Positions 37,268 to 47,512 of a stretch of 64,000 bases of DNA are shown here, piece by piece. The notes under the pieces were generated by a model. The model did no database searches and was not told where the DNA came from. It saw nothing but the letters and a program-made list of their open reading frames with translations. The position numbers and the translations under genes are program-made. Every line of letters starts with the position of its first letter. Within the stretch, counting starts at the first letter, position 1. This DNA comes from Serratia marcescens (GTDB lineage: Bacteria > Pseudomonadota > Gammaproteobacteria > Enterobacterales > Enterobacteriaceae). The DNA is taken from assembly GCF_006715005.1 (NCBI RefSeq), contig NZ_VFMJ01000001.1, positions 2,666,001 to 2,730,000 on the forward strand, read 5' to 3'.

Positions 37268-37278
37268 GAGGTGCCCCG

Positions 37279-38280
37279 ATGACTCAACCCACACCGCTTT
37301 GCCCGAACCGCATGCAGGTGCATTCCATCCAGCGTGAAACCGCCGACGTCTGGACGCTGAACCTGATCTGCGACGTTTTCTACCCTTACCAGGCTGGCCA
37401 GTTCGCGCTGGTCAGCATTCGCAACAGCGAGGAGACGTTGCGCGCCTATACGCTCTCCTCCTCGCCTGGCCAGAGCCGCTTTCTCAGCATCAGCGTGCGC
37501 TGCCTGCCGGACGGCGCCGGATCGCGCTGGCTGACGCAAGAGGTCAAGCCCGGCAACACGCTGTGGCTGTCCGACGCGCAGGGCGAATTCAGCTGCGAGC
37601 GCCACCCAGCCGATCGTTATCTGATGCTGGCCGCCGGCTGCGGCGTGACGCCGATCGTCTCGATGTGCCGCTGGCTGACCGCCAACCGTGCGGCCTGCGA
37701 TATCGCCGTGATCTTTAACGTACGCACCCCCGCCGACACGATTTTCGCCGATCAATGGCGCGCGCTGTGTGCCGCCCATCCACAGCTGCGCCTGACGCTG
37801 ATGGCCGAGCAGGATCTGCAACCCGGCTACCTCAGCGGCCGTATCGATGAACAGACGCTGCGGCAGGCGGCACCGGATATCGCCGAACGCACGGTGATGA
37901 CCTGCGGCCCTGCGCCCTACATGGATCAGGTGGAGCAGCTTTGTCGCCGGCTCGGCGTGCCGGCCGAGCATTTCCATAAAGAGCAGTTCCACACGCCGAC
38001 GGCGCAGGCCGACGCCACCGAAGGGCTGACGCTGCGCGCCGCGCGCCCGCTGCGTGAATTCCGCGTGCCGGTCGGCAGCACGCTGCTGGCGGCGATGGAG
38101 GCCAATGCCCTGCCGGTCAACGCCGCCTGCCGCGCCGGGGTGTGCGGCTCGTGCAAAACCCGCATCCTCGAGGGCGACTACACCACCACCAGCACCATGA
38201 CGCTAAGCGCAGAAGAGATAGCGCAAGGCTACGTGCTGGCCTGCAGTTGCCAGCTGCAGGGTGACGTCACGCTGGCGTGA
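37279..38280 (+). CDS. hcr: Hcp reductase Hcr
   Basis: Hcr passes electrons from NADH to Hcp. The 333-residue protein has an N-terminal FAD-binding domain with RAYTLSSSPG near residue 55, an NAD-binding domain with MLAAGCGVTPIVSM near 115 and MTCGPAPYMDQV near 205, and a C-terminal plant-type 2Fe-2S ferredoxin domain with CRAGVCGSCKTR and a final Cys in LACSCQ. Start ATG 37279 follows GAGGTG. It is 56 bases after hcp and is expected to share its promoter. Confidence 0.96.
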   Translation: MTQPTPLCPNRMQVHSIQRETADVWTLNLICDVFYPYQAGQFALVSIRNSEETLRAYTLSSSPGQSRFLSISVRCLPDGAGSRWLTQEVKPGNTLWLSDAQGEFSCERHPADRYLMLAAGCGVTPIVSMCRWLTANRAACDIAVIFNVRTPADTIFADQWRALCAAHPQLRLTLMAEQDLQPGYLSGRIDEQTLRQAAPDIAERTVMTCGPAPYMDQVEQLCRRLGVPAEHFHKEQFHTPTAQADATEGLTLRAARPLREFRVPVGSTLLAAMEANALPVNAACRAGVCGSCKTRILEGDYTTTSTMTLSAEEIAQGYVLACSCQLQGDVTLA

Positions 38281-38287
38281 TCCCCTG

Positions 38288-38308
38288 GCCCCATCGCCGC
38301 GATGGGGC
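38288..38308 (+). terminator. Hairpin after hcr
   Basis: GCCCCATCG and CGATGGGGC pair perfectly around CCG, eight bases past the hcr stop, followed by ATTTAT. The T-run is weak. Confidence 0.55.
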
Positions 38309-38404
38309 ATTTATCGGCAAGTTCCCCGTGGCCAGCCCAGTTACACTGCTTCCCGTCCTACGCTCTTTACCCTTCCTGACCGCATCTCGTCCACAGCCGG
38401 TAAG

Positions 38405-38413
38405 CTATGCTTG
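38405..38413 (+). promoter_or_regulatory. Candidate RpoS-type -10 for poxB
   Basis: GCTATGCTT matches the extended -10 preferred by sigma S (KCTAYRCTT) and lies about 67 bases ahead of the poxB start. PoxB is RpoS-dependent in E. coli, which fits. No -35 is needed for this class and none is clear. Confidence 0.45.
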
Positions 38414-38479
38414 CAGTTGTTCTGCTGACACTCACCGGATCGAGTACACATCGTTTTTCAAACCATGTTTGGGGGAACC

Positions 38480-40201
38480 ATGAAGCAAACCGTAGCCACA
38501 CTGATCGCCAAAACGCTGGATCAAGCCGGCGTAAAACGCATTTGGGGCGTAACCGGCGATTCGCTCAACGGCCTGAGCGACAGCCTGCACCGCATGGGCA
38601 CCATCGAATGGCTAGGCACCCGCCATGAAGAGGTGGCCGCCTTCGCCGCCGGTGCCGAAGCCCAGCTCACCGGCCAGTTGGCGGTGTGCGCCGGTTCCTG
38701 CGGCCCCGGCAACCTGCATCTGATCAACGGCCTGTTCGACTGTCACCGCAACCATGTGCCGGTGCTGGCGATCGCCGCACACATTCCTTCCAGCGAAATC
38801 GGCAGCGGCTACTTCCAGGAAACCCATCCGCAGGAGTTGTTCCGCGAATGCAGCCACTATTGCGAATTGGTCTCCAACCCGGAACAGCTGCCGCGCGTGC
38901 TGGAGATCGCCATGCGCAAGGCGATCCTCAACCGCGGCGTTTCAGTGGTCGTCTTGCCGGGCGACGTGGCGCTGCGCATGGCGCCGGAAGACGCGACGCT
39001 GACCTGGCATACCCCGGCGCTGCCGCTGGTGCAGCCGCCGATGAGCGAGTTGAACAAGCTGGCGGAAACGCTGAACAAGGCGAAGAACATCACCCTGATG
39101 TGCGGCAGCGGCTGCGCCGGCGCGCACGATGAAGTGGTCAAGCTGGCCGAGCTGCTGCAAGCGCCGGTGGTGCACGCGCTGCGCGGCAAAGAACATATCG
39201 AGTGGGATAACCCCTACAGCGTCGGCATGACCGGGCTGATCGGTTTCTCCTCCGGCTACCACGCGATGATGAACGCCGACACGCTGGTGCTGCTCGGCAC
39301 CCAGTTCCCCTACCGCGCGTTCTACCCCACCAACGCCAACATCATTCAGATCGACATTAACCCCGGCAGCATCGGCGCGCACTGCCCGGTCAACATGGCG
39401 CTGGTGGGCGATATCCACACCACCCTCACCGCCCTGCTGCCGCAGCTGGAGCCCAAGCGCGACCGAGCATTCCTCGACAAGGCGCTGGAGCACTATCGCA
39501 ACGCGCGCAAGGAGCTCGACGGGCTGGCGACCGCCAACGATGACCAGCCGATCCATCCGCAATATCTGGCGCAGCAGCTCAGCCAATACGCCAGCGACGA
39601 CGCCATCTTCACCTGCGACGTCGGCACGCCGACGGTGTGGGCCGCCCGTTACGTGAAAATGAACGGCAAGCGCCGCCTGCTCGGTTCGTTCAACCACGGT
39701 TCGATGGCCAACGCCATGCCGCAGGCGATCGGCGCCCAGGCCACCGCGCCGGATAAACAGGTGATCGCCATGTGCGGCGACGGCGGCTTCACCATGCTGA
39801 TGGGGGATTTCCTGTCGCTGGCGCAGCTCAAGCTGCCGGTGAAGATCGTGGTGTTCAACAACAGCGTGCTGGGGTTCGTGGCGATGGAGATGAAGGCAGG
39901 CGGCTACCTGACCGACGGCACCGATCTGCATAATCCGGACTTCGCGGCGATCGCCAACGCCGCAGGCATCAAGGGCATCCGCGTGGAAAAAGCGTCGGAT
40001 CTGGACGGCGCGCTGCAGGAGATGTTGGCGCACCCTGGCCCGGCGCTGCTGGACGTGGTCACCGCCAAGCAAGAGCTGGCGATGCCGCCGCAGATCAAGT
40101 TCGAACAGGCGAAGGGCTTCAGTCTGTACATGCTGCGCGCCATCATCAACGGCCGCGGCGACGAAGTGGTCGAGCTGGCGAAAACCAACTGGCTGCGCTA
40201 A
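38480..40201 (+). CDS. poxB: Pyruvate:quinone oxidoreductase (pyruvate oxidase)
   Basis: PoxB decarboxylates pyruvate to acetate and CO2 and passes electrons to ubiquinone at the inner membrane, mainly in stationary phase. ATG 38480 follows GGGGGAACC and gives 573 residues starting [14 protein letters not shown] as in E. coli; the in-frame start at 38465 adds five unsupported residues. The N-terminal ThDP domain has [10 protein letters not shown] with the catalytic Glu. The FAD domain is central. The ThDP/Mg motif [17 protein letters not shown] is near residue 430. The C-terminal tail [23 protein letters not shown] is the peptide that binds membrane on activation. Confidence 0.97.
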   Translation: MKQTVATLIAKTLDQAGVKRIWGVTGDSLNGLSDSLHRMGTIEWLGTRHEEVAAFAAGAEAQLTGQLAVCAGSCGPGNLHLINGLFDCHRNHVPVLAIAAHIPSSEIGSGYFQETHPQELFRECSHYCELVSNPEQLPRVLEIAMRKAILNRGVSVVVLPGDVALRMAPEDATLTWHTPALPLVQPPMSELNKLAETLNKAKNITLMCGSGCAGAHDEVVKLAELLQAPVVHALRGKEHIEWDNPYSVGMTGLIGFSSGYHAMMNADTLVLLGTQFPYRAFYPTNANIIQIDINPGSIGAHCPVNMALVGDIHTTLTALLPQLEPKRDRAFLDKALEHYRNARKELDGLATANDDQPIHPQYLAQQLSQYASDDAIFTCDVGTPTVWAARYVKMNGKRRLLGSFNHGSMANAMPQAIGAQATAPDKQVIAMCGDGGFTMLMGDFLSLAQLKLPVKIVVFNNSVLGFVAMEMKAGGYLTDGTDLHNPDFAAIANAAGIKGIRVEKASDLDGALQEMLAHPGPALLDVVTAKQELAMPPQIKFEQAKGFSLYMLRAIINGRGDEVVELAKTNWLR

Positions 40202-40221
40202 GCAAGCTGCCCCGGTGAAAT

Positions 40222-40250
40222 AAAGGGTATATGATGCCATGTACCCTTTT
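40222..40250 (+). terminator. Terminator between poxB and ltaE
   Basis: AAAGGGTA (40222-40229) and TACCCTTT (40242-40249) pair around a twelve-base loop and end in T residues. Confidence 0.6.
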
Positions 40251-40276
40251 CCTCTCCCTTATATTCCAGGAACCCT

Positions 40277-41293
40277 ATGCTTATCGATCTACGCAGCGAC
40301 ACCGTCACCCGCCCCAGCGCCGCCATGCGCCAGGCGATGGCTCAGGCAGAGGTCGGCGACGACGTCTACGGCGATGACCCAACGGTCAACGCGCTGGAGG
40401 CCGAGGCGGTGCGCCTGTCAGGCAAAGAAGCTGCGTTGTTTTTGCCCAGCGGCACCCAGGCCAACCTGGTGGCGCTGCTGAGCCACTGTCAGCGCGGCGA
40501 CGAGTATCTGGTCGGCCAACAGGCGCACAACTATAAATACGAGGCCGGCGGCGCAGCGGTGCTGGGCAGCATCCAGCCACAGCCGATCGAGGCTGACGCG
40601 GACGGCACGCTGCCGCTGGACAAGCTCGCCGCCGCCATCAAACCCGACGATATCCACTTCGCCCGCACTCGGCTGCTGAGTCTGGAAAACACCATCAGCG
40701 GCCGAGTTTTGCCGCAGGCCTATCTGCAGCAGGCGTGGCAATTTACCCGCGAGCGGCAGCTGGCGCTGCATATCGACGGCGCACGCATCTTTAACGCCGC
40801 CGTGGCGCTGAACCTGCCGCTGAAAGAGATCGTGCAATACTGCGACACCTTCACCATTTGCCTGTCAAAAGGATTGGGCGCGCCGGTCGGATCGCTGCTG
40901 TGCGGCAGCGAAGCCTTCATTCAGCGCGCGCTGCGTTGGCGCAAGATGACGGGCAGCGGGCTGCGTCAGGCCGGCATCCTGGCGGCGGCCGGTCTTTACG
41001 CGTTGGAGCATAACGTCGCGCGGCTGCGCGAAGACCATGACAACGCGGTCTGGCTGGAGCAACAGCTGCGGCAGATCGGCGTAGAGATCGCCGAACCCGG
41101 CGCACAGACCAACGTGCTGTACCTGCGCCAACCGCTGGCGCTGGCGGCCAAATTCGGCCCGTGGATGCGCGAACGCGGCGTGCTGATCAGCAGCGGCCCG
41201 CTGACGCGCATTCTGACCCACCTCGACGTCAGCCGTCAGGATCTGCAGCGGGTGGTTGAGCTGTGGCGGGAATTCCTCCGGCAGCACGCCTGA
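40277..41293 (+). CDS. ltaE: Low-specificity L-threonine aldolase
   Basis: LtaE is a PLP enzyme that cleaves L-threonine and L-allo-threonine to glycine and acetaldehyde. The 338-residue protein has the PLP lysine Lys198 in CLSKGLG, the catalytic-site GDDVYGDDPTVN segment near 27-38, and the HIDGARIFNA stretch with the PLP-contacting Asp and Arg near 165-174. The order poxB-ltaE is conserved in E. coli. A terminator-like hairpin precedes it, so it may have its own promoter or rely on read-through. Confidence 0.96.
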   Translation: MLIDLRSDTVTRPSAAMRQAMAQAEVGDDVYGDDPTVNALEAEAVRLSGKEAALFLPSGTQANLVALLSHCQRGDEYLVGQQAHNYKYEAGGAAVLGSIQPQPIEADADGTLPLDKLAAAIKPDDIHFARTRLLSLENTISGRVLPQAYLQQAWQFTRERQLALHIDGARIFNAAVALNLPLKEIVQYCDTFTICLSKGLGAPVGSLLCGSEAFIQRALRWRKMTGSGLRQAGILAAAGLYALEHNVARLREDHDNAVWLEQQLRQIGVEIAEPGAQTNVLYLRQPLALAAKFGPWMRERGVLISSGPLTRILTHLDVSRQDLQRVVELWREFLRQHA

Positions 41294-41322
41294 TCGCCAG
41301 GGGCGCAGGCCGCGCCCCACCA

Positions 41323-41670
41323 TCAGAAGATCCAGCGGCCATAAACCCAGTACCACAGCCCCAGCACCGCCACCAAGTTGAGCGCCACGCTGAGGATGAA
41401 CCAGGTTTTAAACGGCTGCTTCTGGGTTTTGTGGCGAAACAGCTGCTGTGCCGCCAGTGCGCCCAACCACCCGCCCAGCGCGCCGAACAGCAACAGCGTC
41501 GCCTCCGGTACCCGCCGCCACCCTTTACGCGCCGCCAGCTTATCGCCGCCGTAGATCAAAAACGTCAGCAGGTTGGCCAGCAGCAACCACATCCACACCG
41601 GATGCAGCGAGAACAGGCTGGCGACCAGCGCCAGGCACAGCAGGGCGTAACAAATCACATTGAGCTTCAT
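41323..41670 (-). CDS. DUF1294 small membrane protein
   Basis: This is a 115-residue protein of the DUF1294 family. ATG 41668-41670 gives MKLNVICYALLCLALVASLF with a first membrane span; an in-frame start 30 codons upstream adds a polar stretch without support. Four hydrophobic segments are seen, with the family motif LIYGGDKLAARKGWRRVPEATLLLFGALGGWLGA between spans two and three, and HKTQKQPFKTWF before the last. Some relatives are fused to a cold-shock domain; this one is not. Function is unknown. It sits between ltaE and ybjT, which are adjacent in E. coli. Confidence 0.82.
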   Translation of the reverse strand: MKLNVICYALLCLALVASLFSLHPVWMWLLLANLLTFLIYGGDKLAARKGWRRVPEATLLLFGALGGWLGALAAQQLFRHKTQKQPFKTWFILSVALNLVAVLGLWYWVYGRWIF

Positions 41671-41820
41671 GGCAACCGGTTTTTCGTTCGATAAGGGGCG
41701 CGTAGTGTGAACCTGTGCCAGGATGGATGCAACCGGCTTATACCCATACAAAAAGTGCATTTAAACCCTAAATTTGGCATCCTGTCGTTCAGCCAATCCT
41801 CTACCGCACAAGGCGGCCCG

Positions 41821-43260
41821 ATGACACCCCAACGCGTACTGGTTCTTGGAGCCAGCGGCTATATAGGCCAGAACCTGATCCCGCACCTGATCGAACAGGG
41901 GCACCAGATTACCGCCGCCGCGCGGCGCATCGAGTGGCTGCAGGAGCGGAACTGGCCGCAGGTCAACTGCCTGTATGCCGATCTGTATCGCCCGGAAACT
42001 CTGAGCGCGGCGCTGTGGGAAATCGATACGCTTTACTATCTGGTGCATGCGATGGGCGACGGCGACGATTTTATCGAGAAGGAGCGCCAGGCGGCGGAAA
42101 ACCTGCGCGACGCGCTGCGCCATGCCAGCGTTAAACAGGTGATTTTTCTCGGCGCGCTGCAGCCTAACGACGACAGCTCACCGCACCTGGCGGCCCGCCG
42201 CCTGACCGGCGAGATCTTGCGTCAGAGCGGCGTGCCGGTCACCGAGCTGCGCGCCGGCATCATCGTCGGCCCCGGCTCGGCGGCGTTCGAAGTGATGCGC
42301 GACATGGTCTATAACCTGCCGGTGCTGACGCCGCCGCGCTGGGTGCGTTCGAAGTCGTCGCCGGTGGCGCTGGAGAACCTGCTGGTTTATCTGGCCGATC
42401 TGCTGGCACACCCGGCGCAGGAGCACCGCATCTTCGACGTTGCCGGGCCGGAATACCTCAGCTATCAGGATATGTTCAAACGCTTTATCGCCATCAGCGG
42501 CAAGCGGCGCTGGCTGATCCCGATCCCTCTGCCGACGCGGCTGATTTCAGTGTGGTTCATCAGCCTGATCACCTCGGTGCCGACGCCGATCGCTCGCGCG
42601 CTGATCCAGGGGCTGAAGCACGATCTGCCCGCCGACGGCCGGCCGCTGCAGGCCCTGATCCCGCAGCGGCTGCACACCTTTGATCAAGCGGTCACCGCCA
42701 CGCTGCAGCGCGAACAGGAGGTGGTCGATTCCGCCGACTGGGGCTACGATCCGGCGGCGCGGGCCCGCTGGCGCCCCGGCTACGGTTACTATCCGAAACA
42801 GGCCGGTTGTTCGCTGGACACCGCCGCCACCCGCGAGGCCCTGTGGCAAACGGTGCAGCAGTTGGGGGGCGAAGAAGGCTATTTCTACGCCAATATTCTG
42901 TGGCGCATCCGCGCCCGTATGGACGACATGATCGGCAACGGGGTGGTCTATGGCCGTCCGGCGCGCGCGACCCTGGCGCTGGGCGACGAGATCGACGGCT
43001 GGAAAGTCATCACGCTGAAGCCGCTGCGGCAACTGGCGCTGCTGTTCGGCATGAAGGCGCCGGGGCTGGGGCGGCTGAGCTTCACCATCACCGATCACGG
43101 CGATCGCCGCACGCTGGACGTGCGCGCCTGGTGGCATCCGGCCGGCTTCAGCGGGCTGCTGTATTGGTTCGCCATGATGCCCGCACACCTGTTCATTTTT
43201 CGCGGCATGGCGAAGCGCATCGCGACGCTGGCCGAGAGCCTGGACCGCCAACAGCGCTGA
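41821..43260 (+). CDS. ybjT: NAD(P)-binding SDR-like protein YbjT
   Basis: This 479-residue protein has an N-terminal atypical short-chain dehydrogenase domain with the nucleotide motif GASGYIGQN near residues 9-17, and a C-terminal DUF2867 domain from about 330 ([29 protein letters not shown]). A hydrophobic stretch near the end ([21 protein letters not shown]) may contact the membrane. ATG 41821 places the Rossmann strand at the very N-terminus, as in E. coli YbjT; an upstream extension to 41707 is unlikely. The substrate is unknown. It precedes ybjS, as in E. coli. Confidence 0.9.
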   Translation: MTPQRVLVLGASGYIGQNLIPHLIEQGHQITAAARRIEWLQERNWPQVNCLYADLYRPETLSAALWEIDTLYYLVHAMGDGDDFIEKERQAAENLRDALRHASVKQVIFLGALQPNDDSSPHLAARRLTGEILRQSGVPVTELRAGIIVGPGSAAFEVMRDMVYNLPVLTPPRWVRSKSSPVALENLLVYLADLLAHPAQEHRIFDVAGPEYLSYQDMFKRFIAISGKRRWLIPIPLPTRLISVWFISLITSVPTPIARALIQGLKHDLPADGRPLQALIPQRLHTFDQAVTATLQREQEVVDSADWGYDPAARARWRPGYGYYPKQAGCSLDTAATREALWQTVQQLGGEEGYFYANILWRIRARMDDMIGNGVVYGRPARATLALGDEIDGWKVITLKPLRQLALLFGMKAPGLGRLSFTITDHGDRRTLDVRAWWHPAGFSGLLYWFAMMPAHLFIFRGMAKRIATLAESLDRQQR

Positions 43261-43418
43261 ACGCCGTTCATTTGTCGATCAACCGCACAGTTTGCCGCTG
43301 TGCTTCGGGGCTTTCCGATTGCATAGCGCACGAAATCACGGAAGAATGGCATCTTATTTGCTGGGAGCGCCGTAAGCGCCCGCCGGTATTCCGATTTTGG
43401 GTGAGAATAGAGTCCGTT

Positions 43419-44429
43419 ATGAAGGTATTGGTCACCGGTGCAACCAGTGGGTTAGGCCGTAACGCCGTTGAATATCTGCGTCGCCAGGGCATCAAAGTGC
43501 GCGCCACCGGTCGCAACCAGGCGATGGGCAGCCTGCTGGAAAAAATGGGCGCGGAGTTCATTCATGCCGATCTCACCAACCTGATCTCTTCGCAGGCCAA
43601 GGCGATGCTGGCCGACGTCGACGTACTGTGGCACTGCTCCAGCTTTACCTCCCCCTGGGGCACCGAAGAAGCCTTCGAACTGGCCAACGTCCGCGCCACC
43701 CGCCGCCTCGGCGAATGGGCGGCGGCCTACGGCGTGGCGCAGTTCATTCACATCTCTTCCCCGGCGATCTATTTCGATTACCATCATCACCGCAACGTGA
43801 CCGAAGACTTTCGCCCGCAGCGCTACGCCAACGAGTTCGCGCGCAGCAAGGCCGCCGGCGAGCAGGTGATCCAGCAATTGGCGCTGTCCAATCCGCAGAC
43901 CCATTTCACCATTCTGCGCCCACAGGGGCTGTTCGGGCCGCACGACAAAGTGATGCTGCCGCGGCTGTTGCAGATGATCAAACGCTACGGCAACCTGCTG
44001 CTGCCGCGCGGCGGCGCGGCAATGGTAGACATGACCTATCTGGAGAATGCGGTGCACGCCATGTGGCTGGCGACGCTAAAAGAAGATACGCCGTCCGGCC
44101 GTGCCTACAACATCACCAACCAGCAGCCGCGCCCGCTACGCACCGTGGTGCAGCAGCTGATCGACGATTTGGGCATGAAGTGCCATATCCGCTCCGTCCC
44201 CTATCCGATGCTCGATATGATGGCGCGCGGCATGGAGCGTCTGGGCAGCAAAAGCGAAAAGGAGCCGGTGCTGACCCACTACGGCGTCGCCAAACTCAAC
44301 TTCGACCTCACGCTCGATACCACTCGTGCACAGCAAGAGCTGGGCTATCAGCCCATCGTCTCGCTGGAAGAAGGCATCGCGCGCACCGCCCGCTGGCTGA
44401 AAGACCACGGTAAGCTGCACGGCCTGTAA
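43419..44429 (+). CDS. ybjS: NAD-dependent epimerase/dehydratase YbjS
   Basis: This is a 336-residue extended short-chain dehydrogenase. ATG 43419 gives [20 protein letters not shown] with the nucleotide motif GATSGLG at 7-13. The active-site pattern is partly altered: an [12 protein letters not shown] stretch near 113 and [10 protein letters not shown] near 137, where the usual catalytic YxxxK appears as YANEFARSK. This resembles 3-beta-hydroxysteroid dehydrogenase-like members; E. coli YbjS has no known substrate. It is 158 bases after ybjT, and its stop codon directly abuts the amiD stop on the other strand. Confidence 0.9.
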   Translation: MKVLVTGATSGLGRNAVEYLRRQGIKVRATGRNQAMGSLLEKMGAEFIHADLTNLISSQAKAMLADVDVLWHCSSFTSPWGTEEAFELANVRATRRLGEWAAAYGVAQFIHISSPAIYFDYHHHRNVTEDFRPQRYANEFARSKAAGEQVIQQLALSNPQTHFTILRPQGLFGPHDKVMLPRLLQMIKRYGNLLLPRGGAAMVDMTYLENAVHAMWLATLKEDTPSGRAYNITNQQPRPLRTVVQQLIDDLGMKCHIRSVPYPMLDMMARGMERLGSKSEKEPVLTHYGVAKLNFDLTLDTTRAQQELGYQPIVSLEEGIARTARWLKDHGKLHGL

Positions 44430-45266
44430 TCAACGCGCCGCGCCGTACTTCACCAGCAGCGCATCGACAATCGCTTCACTTTCTGCATCCGGCTCGCCGC
44501 GCACATCGTCGGGCCGGAAATGCATCTGAAACGCCGCCAGCACGTTGCGCTGCTGCCGCGCATCCCACGACGGGTCTATCGCGTAACCGTAACGCGCCAG
44601 CTTTTCGAGCAGCGGCGCCATCGGTACCGGCGCATGGCGATCGCGCCCCGCCAGCAAACGCTGCACGTCCCGTTCATCCGGCCAGGCGCCGATGCCGGCC
44701 TGCGCCAGCTGCCGCCAGGGGAACAGCGGGCCGGGATCCTGTTTGCGCTGCGGCGCGATATCGCTGTGCCCCACCACGTCCTGAGGCTGGATGCCATAGC
44801 GTTGGATAATGTCGCGGCTCAGCGGGATCAGCACGGCGATCTGCTCCGCCGTATAGGGTTGCCAGTGGGTGAACAGCATGCTGCGGGTGAAGCCCTTGTT
44901 GACGATTTCGATGCCGATCGAGGTGTCGTTGAGGTTGCTGCGGCCGCGCCAGGCGCTGGTGCCGGCATGCCAGGCGCGCATCGCCTCCGGCACCAACCGG
45001 TACACCGTCGGTTTGCCGTGCTCGCGCTGTGGGTGAGCCGGCAGCAGATAATGGGCGCTGACGTGCTCGTCGGTCAGCGTTTTCAGCGATGAATGGAAGT
45101 CTTCCGCCGTGTAGTGCATCACCAAAAACCGGATGCGCTGATCGGCGCCCTGTGCCTGATGCAGGGTTTCGAGCTGGTAAGCGCCGCGATCGACGTGCGT
45201 ATCCTGCTGTGGATTTTGGCACCCCGCCAACAGCGCGGCGGCGATAATCCCTGGCCAAATTTTCAC
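44430..45266 (-). CDS. amiD: Lipoprotein amidase AmiD
   Basis: AmiD is an outer-membrane lipoprotein that cuts the amide between muramic acid (including anhydro forms) and L-Ala in murein. The 278-residue precursor has a lipobox LLAGC with Cys16 and no Asp at +2, consistent with outer-membrane sorting. The Amidase_2 zinc site is visible as His51 (VMHYTAEDF), His167 (VGHSDIAP) and Asp177 (KQDPGPLFPW). A C-terminal peptidoglycan-binding-like helical part follows. It converges exactly on ybjS and diverges from the DUF3300 gene over 187 bases. Confidence 0.94.
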   Translation of the reverse strand: MKIWPGIIAAALLAGCQNPQQDTHVDRGAYQLETLHQAQGADQRIRFLVMHYTAEDFHSSLKTLTDEHVSAHYLLPAHPQREHGKPTVYRLVPEAMRAWHAGTSAWRGRSNLNDTSIGIEIVNKGFTRSMLFTHWQPYTAEQIAVLIPLSRDIIQRYGIQPQDVVGHSDIAPQRKQDPGPLFPWRQLAQAGIGAWPDERDVQRLLAGRDRHAPVPMAPLLEKLARYGYAIDPSWDARQQRNVLAAFQMHFRPDDVRGEPDAESEAIVDALLVKYGAAR

Positions 45267-45453
45267 TTATCCTCCTGATTATCGTCCGTGAAAGATGTAA
45301 CGTAACGCGATTAACCTGTATCCAATCATCACGCTCATCGAGAAATGATGACAGATAGCGCCGATATGCAAGCGAGTATTTCTCCCGACTGGCGGCCTCT
45401 CCCGCCCATGATAGTCTCAAAGTATCATCTGCGCTGAAAGAGCGGAGTCGAAC

Positions 45454-46980
45454 ATGTTCACGCCACGCTATCTGTCCTGGTTGCTCTGTGCCGCCATGCT
45501 GCCGCTCAGCGGCTGCGATCAGCAAAAAGTCGCCGGTGCGATGGGCGGGAGCACACCGCCCCCGGCCGCTCCCGCCGCCAATGCCAGTACACCGGCCTAT
45601 ACGCCGCTGACCGCCGATCAGCTTTACCAATTGGTCAGCCCGGTGGCGCTGTTCCCCGACAAACTGCTGGCGCAAGTGTTGGCCGGCGCGGGTTACCCTG
45701 ACCAAATCAGCGCCGCGGATGCCTGGCTGGCGCAAAACCGCGGATTGCAACCGGCGGCGCTCAGCTCGGCGGCCGACGCTCAGCCCTGGGATCCCAGCGT
45801 ACGCGGCCTGGTACAATTCCCCGACGTGCTCGATCAGATGGCGAAGAACATCCCCTGGACCACCGCCCTGGGCAGCGCCTACCTCAACGATCCCACCGAC
45901 GTGATGAACGCCATTCAGGTGATGCGTCAGCGGGCGGCCAGCCAGGGTACGCTGAAAAACACCCCGCAGCAGCACATCGTCGTGGCTCCCACCACCCGTT
46001 ACGTGGAGCAACAGTCTTATCGCCAGAGCGTGGTGGCGGCGCCGGGCGAAACCATCGTCATCGAGCCCAGCCAGCCGGATACGGTCTACGTCCCGCATTA
46101 CGATCCCTGGGTGGCCTACGGCACGCCGATCCAGGCTTATCCAAGCTATCAGTATCAGCCTTCGGGCTACAGCGGCGGCGACATGCTGGCAGCCGGCGTG
46201 ATCAGCTTCGGCGTCGGCATCGCGGTCGCCTCTTTGCTCAACCAACACAACAGCGGCTGGCACAACTGGGATATGCGCTGGGACGATCGGCGCCAGCCGG
46301 TGGTCTACCGCAATGCGCCCTACGTGTCGCATTCCACCACCGTGGTGAATCGCGTCACCAACATCAACCAATATAACAACGTCAACAATGTGAATCGCAG
46401 CACCACCAGCACGGTGAACAACTACAATACGACCCCCGCCGCGCCGACGCCGCGCTTCAATCAATCGACGCCGAACGCGGCGCCGCAACAGCCGCGCGTC
46501 GCGCCTGCAGCCCATGCGCCGATGACCATGCCGAACTTTGCGCATACCCAGCCGGTAGCGGCCGCGCCGCACGTGCAACAATCGGTCAACGCGCCCCATG
46601 TACAGCAGCCGATGAGCATGCCGACGTTCACGCATACCGCACCTAAGGCGCCCCACGCGCAGCAGCCGATGGCCGTGCATTCAGCCCCGGTACAGACGCA
46701 TCCGATGCAGACCGTCGCGCCGGTGCATCAATCCGCCGTGCGGCCACCGGTTCAGGTCGTGCCGCACGTCGCTCAGCCGGCGGTGCGCGAACCGGCCGTA
46801 GCGCCGCACCCGGCGGTAGTGCGCCCGACGCCGATGCCGCAAGAACGCGTCATGCCGCATCCGGCCCCGGCGCCGCAGATCCGCCCGTCGTTCGTTCAGC
46901 CGATACAGCATCGCCAGGAGCCGGCGCCGGTAAAACCGCAGGAGCACCGCCCGATCGTCGAGCAGCACAAGGTGGGATAA
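45454..46980 (+). CDS. DUF3300 lipoprotein with low-complexity tail
   Basis: This 508-residue protein has a lipobox LSGC with Cys21. The DUF3300 domain spans about 50-290 and contains QLVSPVALFPDKLLAQVLAGAGYPDQI, VRGLVQFPDVLDQMAKNIPWTTALG and the PDTVYVPHYDPW segment. A Gly/Ala hydrophobic stretch near 245-265 may be membrane-associated. From about 290 the chain turns into Asn/Thr-rich, then Pro/Gln/His/Met-rich sequence with repeated HAQQPM- and HVQQ-like units to the end. The role is unknown; relatives occur in many proteobacteria but not at this locus in E. coli K-12. It has its own promoter region shared with amiD. Confidence 0.82.
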   Translation: MFTPRYLSWLLCAAMLPLSGCDQQKVAGAMGGSTPPPAAPAANASTPAYTPLTADQLYQLVSPVALFPDKLLAQVLAGAGYPDQISAADAWLAQNRGLQPAALSSAADAQPWDPSVRGLVQFPDVLDQMAKNIPWTTALGSAYLNDPTDVMNAIQVMRQRAASQGTLKNTPQQHIVVAPTTRYVEQQSYRQSVVAAPGETIVIEPSQPDTVYVPHYDPWVAYGTPIQAYPSYQYQPSGYSGGDMLAAGVISFGVGIAVASLLNQHNSGWHNWDMRWDDRRQPVVYRNAPYVSHSTTVVNRVTNINQYNNVNNVNRSTTSTVNNYNTTPAAPTPRFNQSTPNAAPQQPRVAPAAHAPMTMPNFAHTQPVAAAPHVQQSVNAPHVQQPMSMPTFTHTAPKAPHAQQPMAVHSAPVQTHPMQTVAPVHQSAVRPPVQVVPHVAQPAVREPAVAPHPAVVRPTPMPQERVMPHPAPAPQIRPSFVQPIQHRQEPAPVKPQEHRPIVEQHKVG

Positions 46981-46993
46981 AGCAAGAGGACGT

Positions 46994-47017
46994 CGCCCCG
47001 GCAGAACGGCCGGGGCG
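46994..47017. terminator. Bidirectional terminator between the DUF3300 gene and ybjQ
   Basis: CGCCCCGGC and GCCGGGGCG pair perfectly over nine bases around AGAACG between converging genes. There is no T-run, so strength is uncertain. Confidence 0.55.
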
Positions 47018-47029
47018 CGGAGAATAGCG

Positions 47030-47353
47030 TTAGCGGCTCACTTTCACCGCGGTGCCGCTGACGGTCACCATCAGCATGCTGCCGTCTTTGCCAACGGTTT
47101 CATAATCGATATCAATGCCGACCACCGCGTTGGCGCCCAGCTCTTTCGCCTGATCTTCCAGCTCTTCGAACGCGATCAAGCGCGCCTTGCGCAGCTCTTT
47201 CTCGTAGGCGCCCGAACGGCCACCGACGATATCGCGCACGCCGGCGAAGAAATCACGAAAAATGTTGGCGCCGAGGATCGCTTCGCCGGTCACGACGCCG
47301 CAGTATTCGGTGATGGTAAACCCTTCCAGGGTCGGGGTAGTTGAAAGCTGCAT
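47030..47353 (-). CDS. ybjQ: YbjQ family protein (UPF0145)
   Basis: This 107-residue protein is a member of the UPF0145/YbjQ family, which forms pentameric dodecin- or SHOCT-like assemblies. The family hallmarks are [25 protein letters not shown] near residues 14-38, [10 protein letters not shown], and [12 protein letters not shown] followed by the C-terminal strand [13 protein letters not shown]. It may bind metals, but no function is established. It diverges from ybjP over 159 bases. Confidence 0.9.
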   Translation of the reverse strand: MQLSTTPTLEGFTITEYCGVVTGEAILGANIFRDFFAGVRDIVGGRSGAYEKELRKARLIAFEELEDQAKELGANAVVGIDIDYETVGKDGSMLMVTVSGTAVKVSR

Positions 47354-47512
47354 CAGAATTCCTTGTTTGATTAATTCAACGTATCTATGACCAGAAGATT
47401 GGCGTTATGTTCGCTTAATCAATGGCACGCAGTACGAATGCAAGGCCAAAAAACGCATTTATACTGTAAGCTATCGGTCTTCATGGTAGAGACTTTCACA
47501 TAAGGTAATAAG

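Noticed and set aside
44674-46680. 668-codon open frame spanning amiD and the DUF3300 gene on the minus strand
   Set aside because: It crosses two genes and the divergent promoter region; its His/Arg-rich start mirrors the DUF3300 tail.
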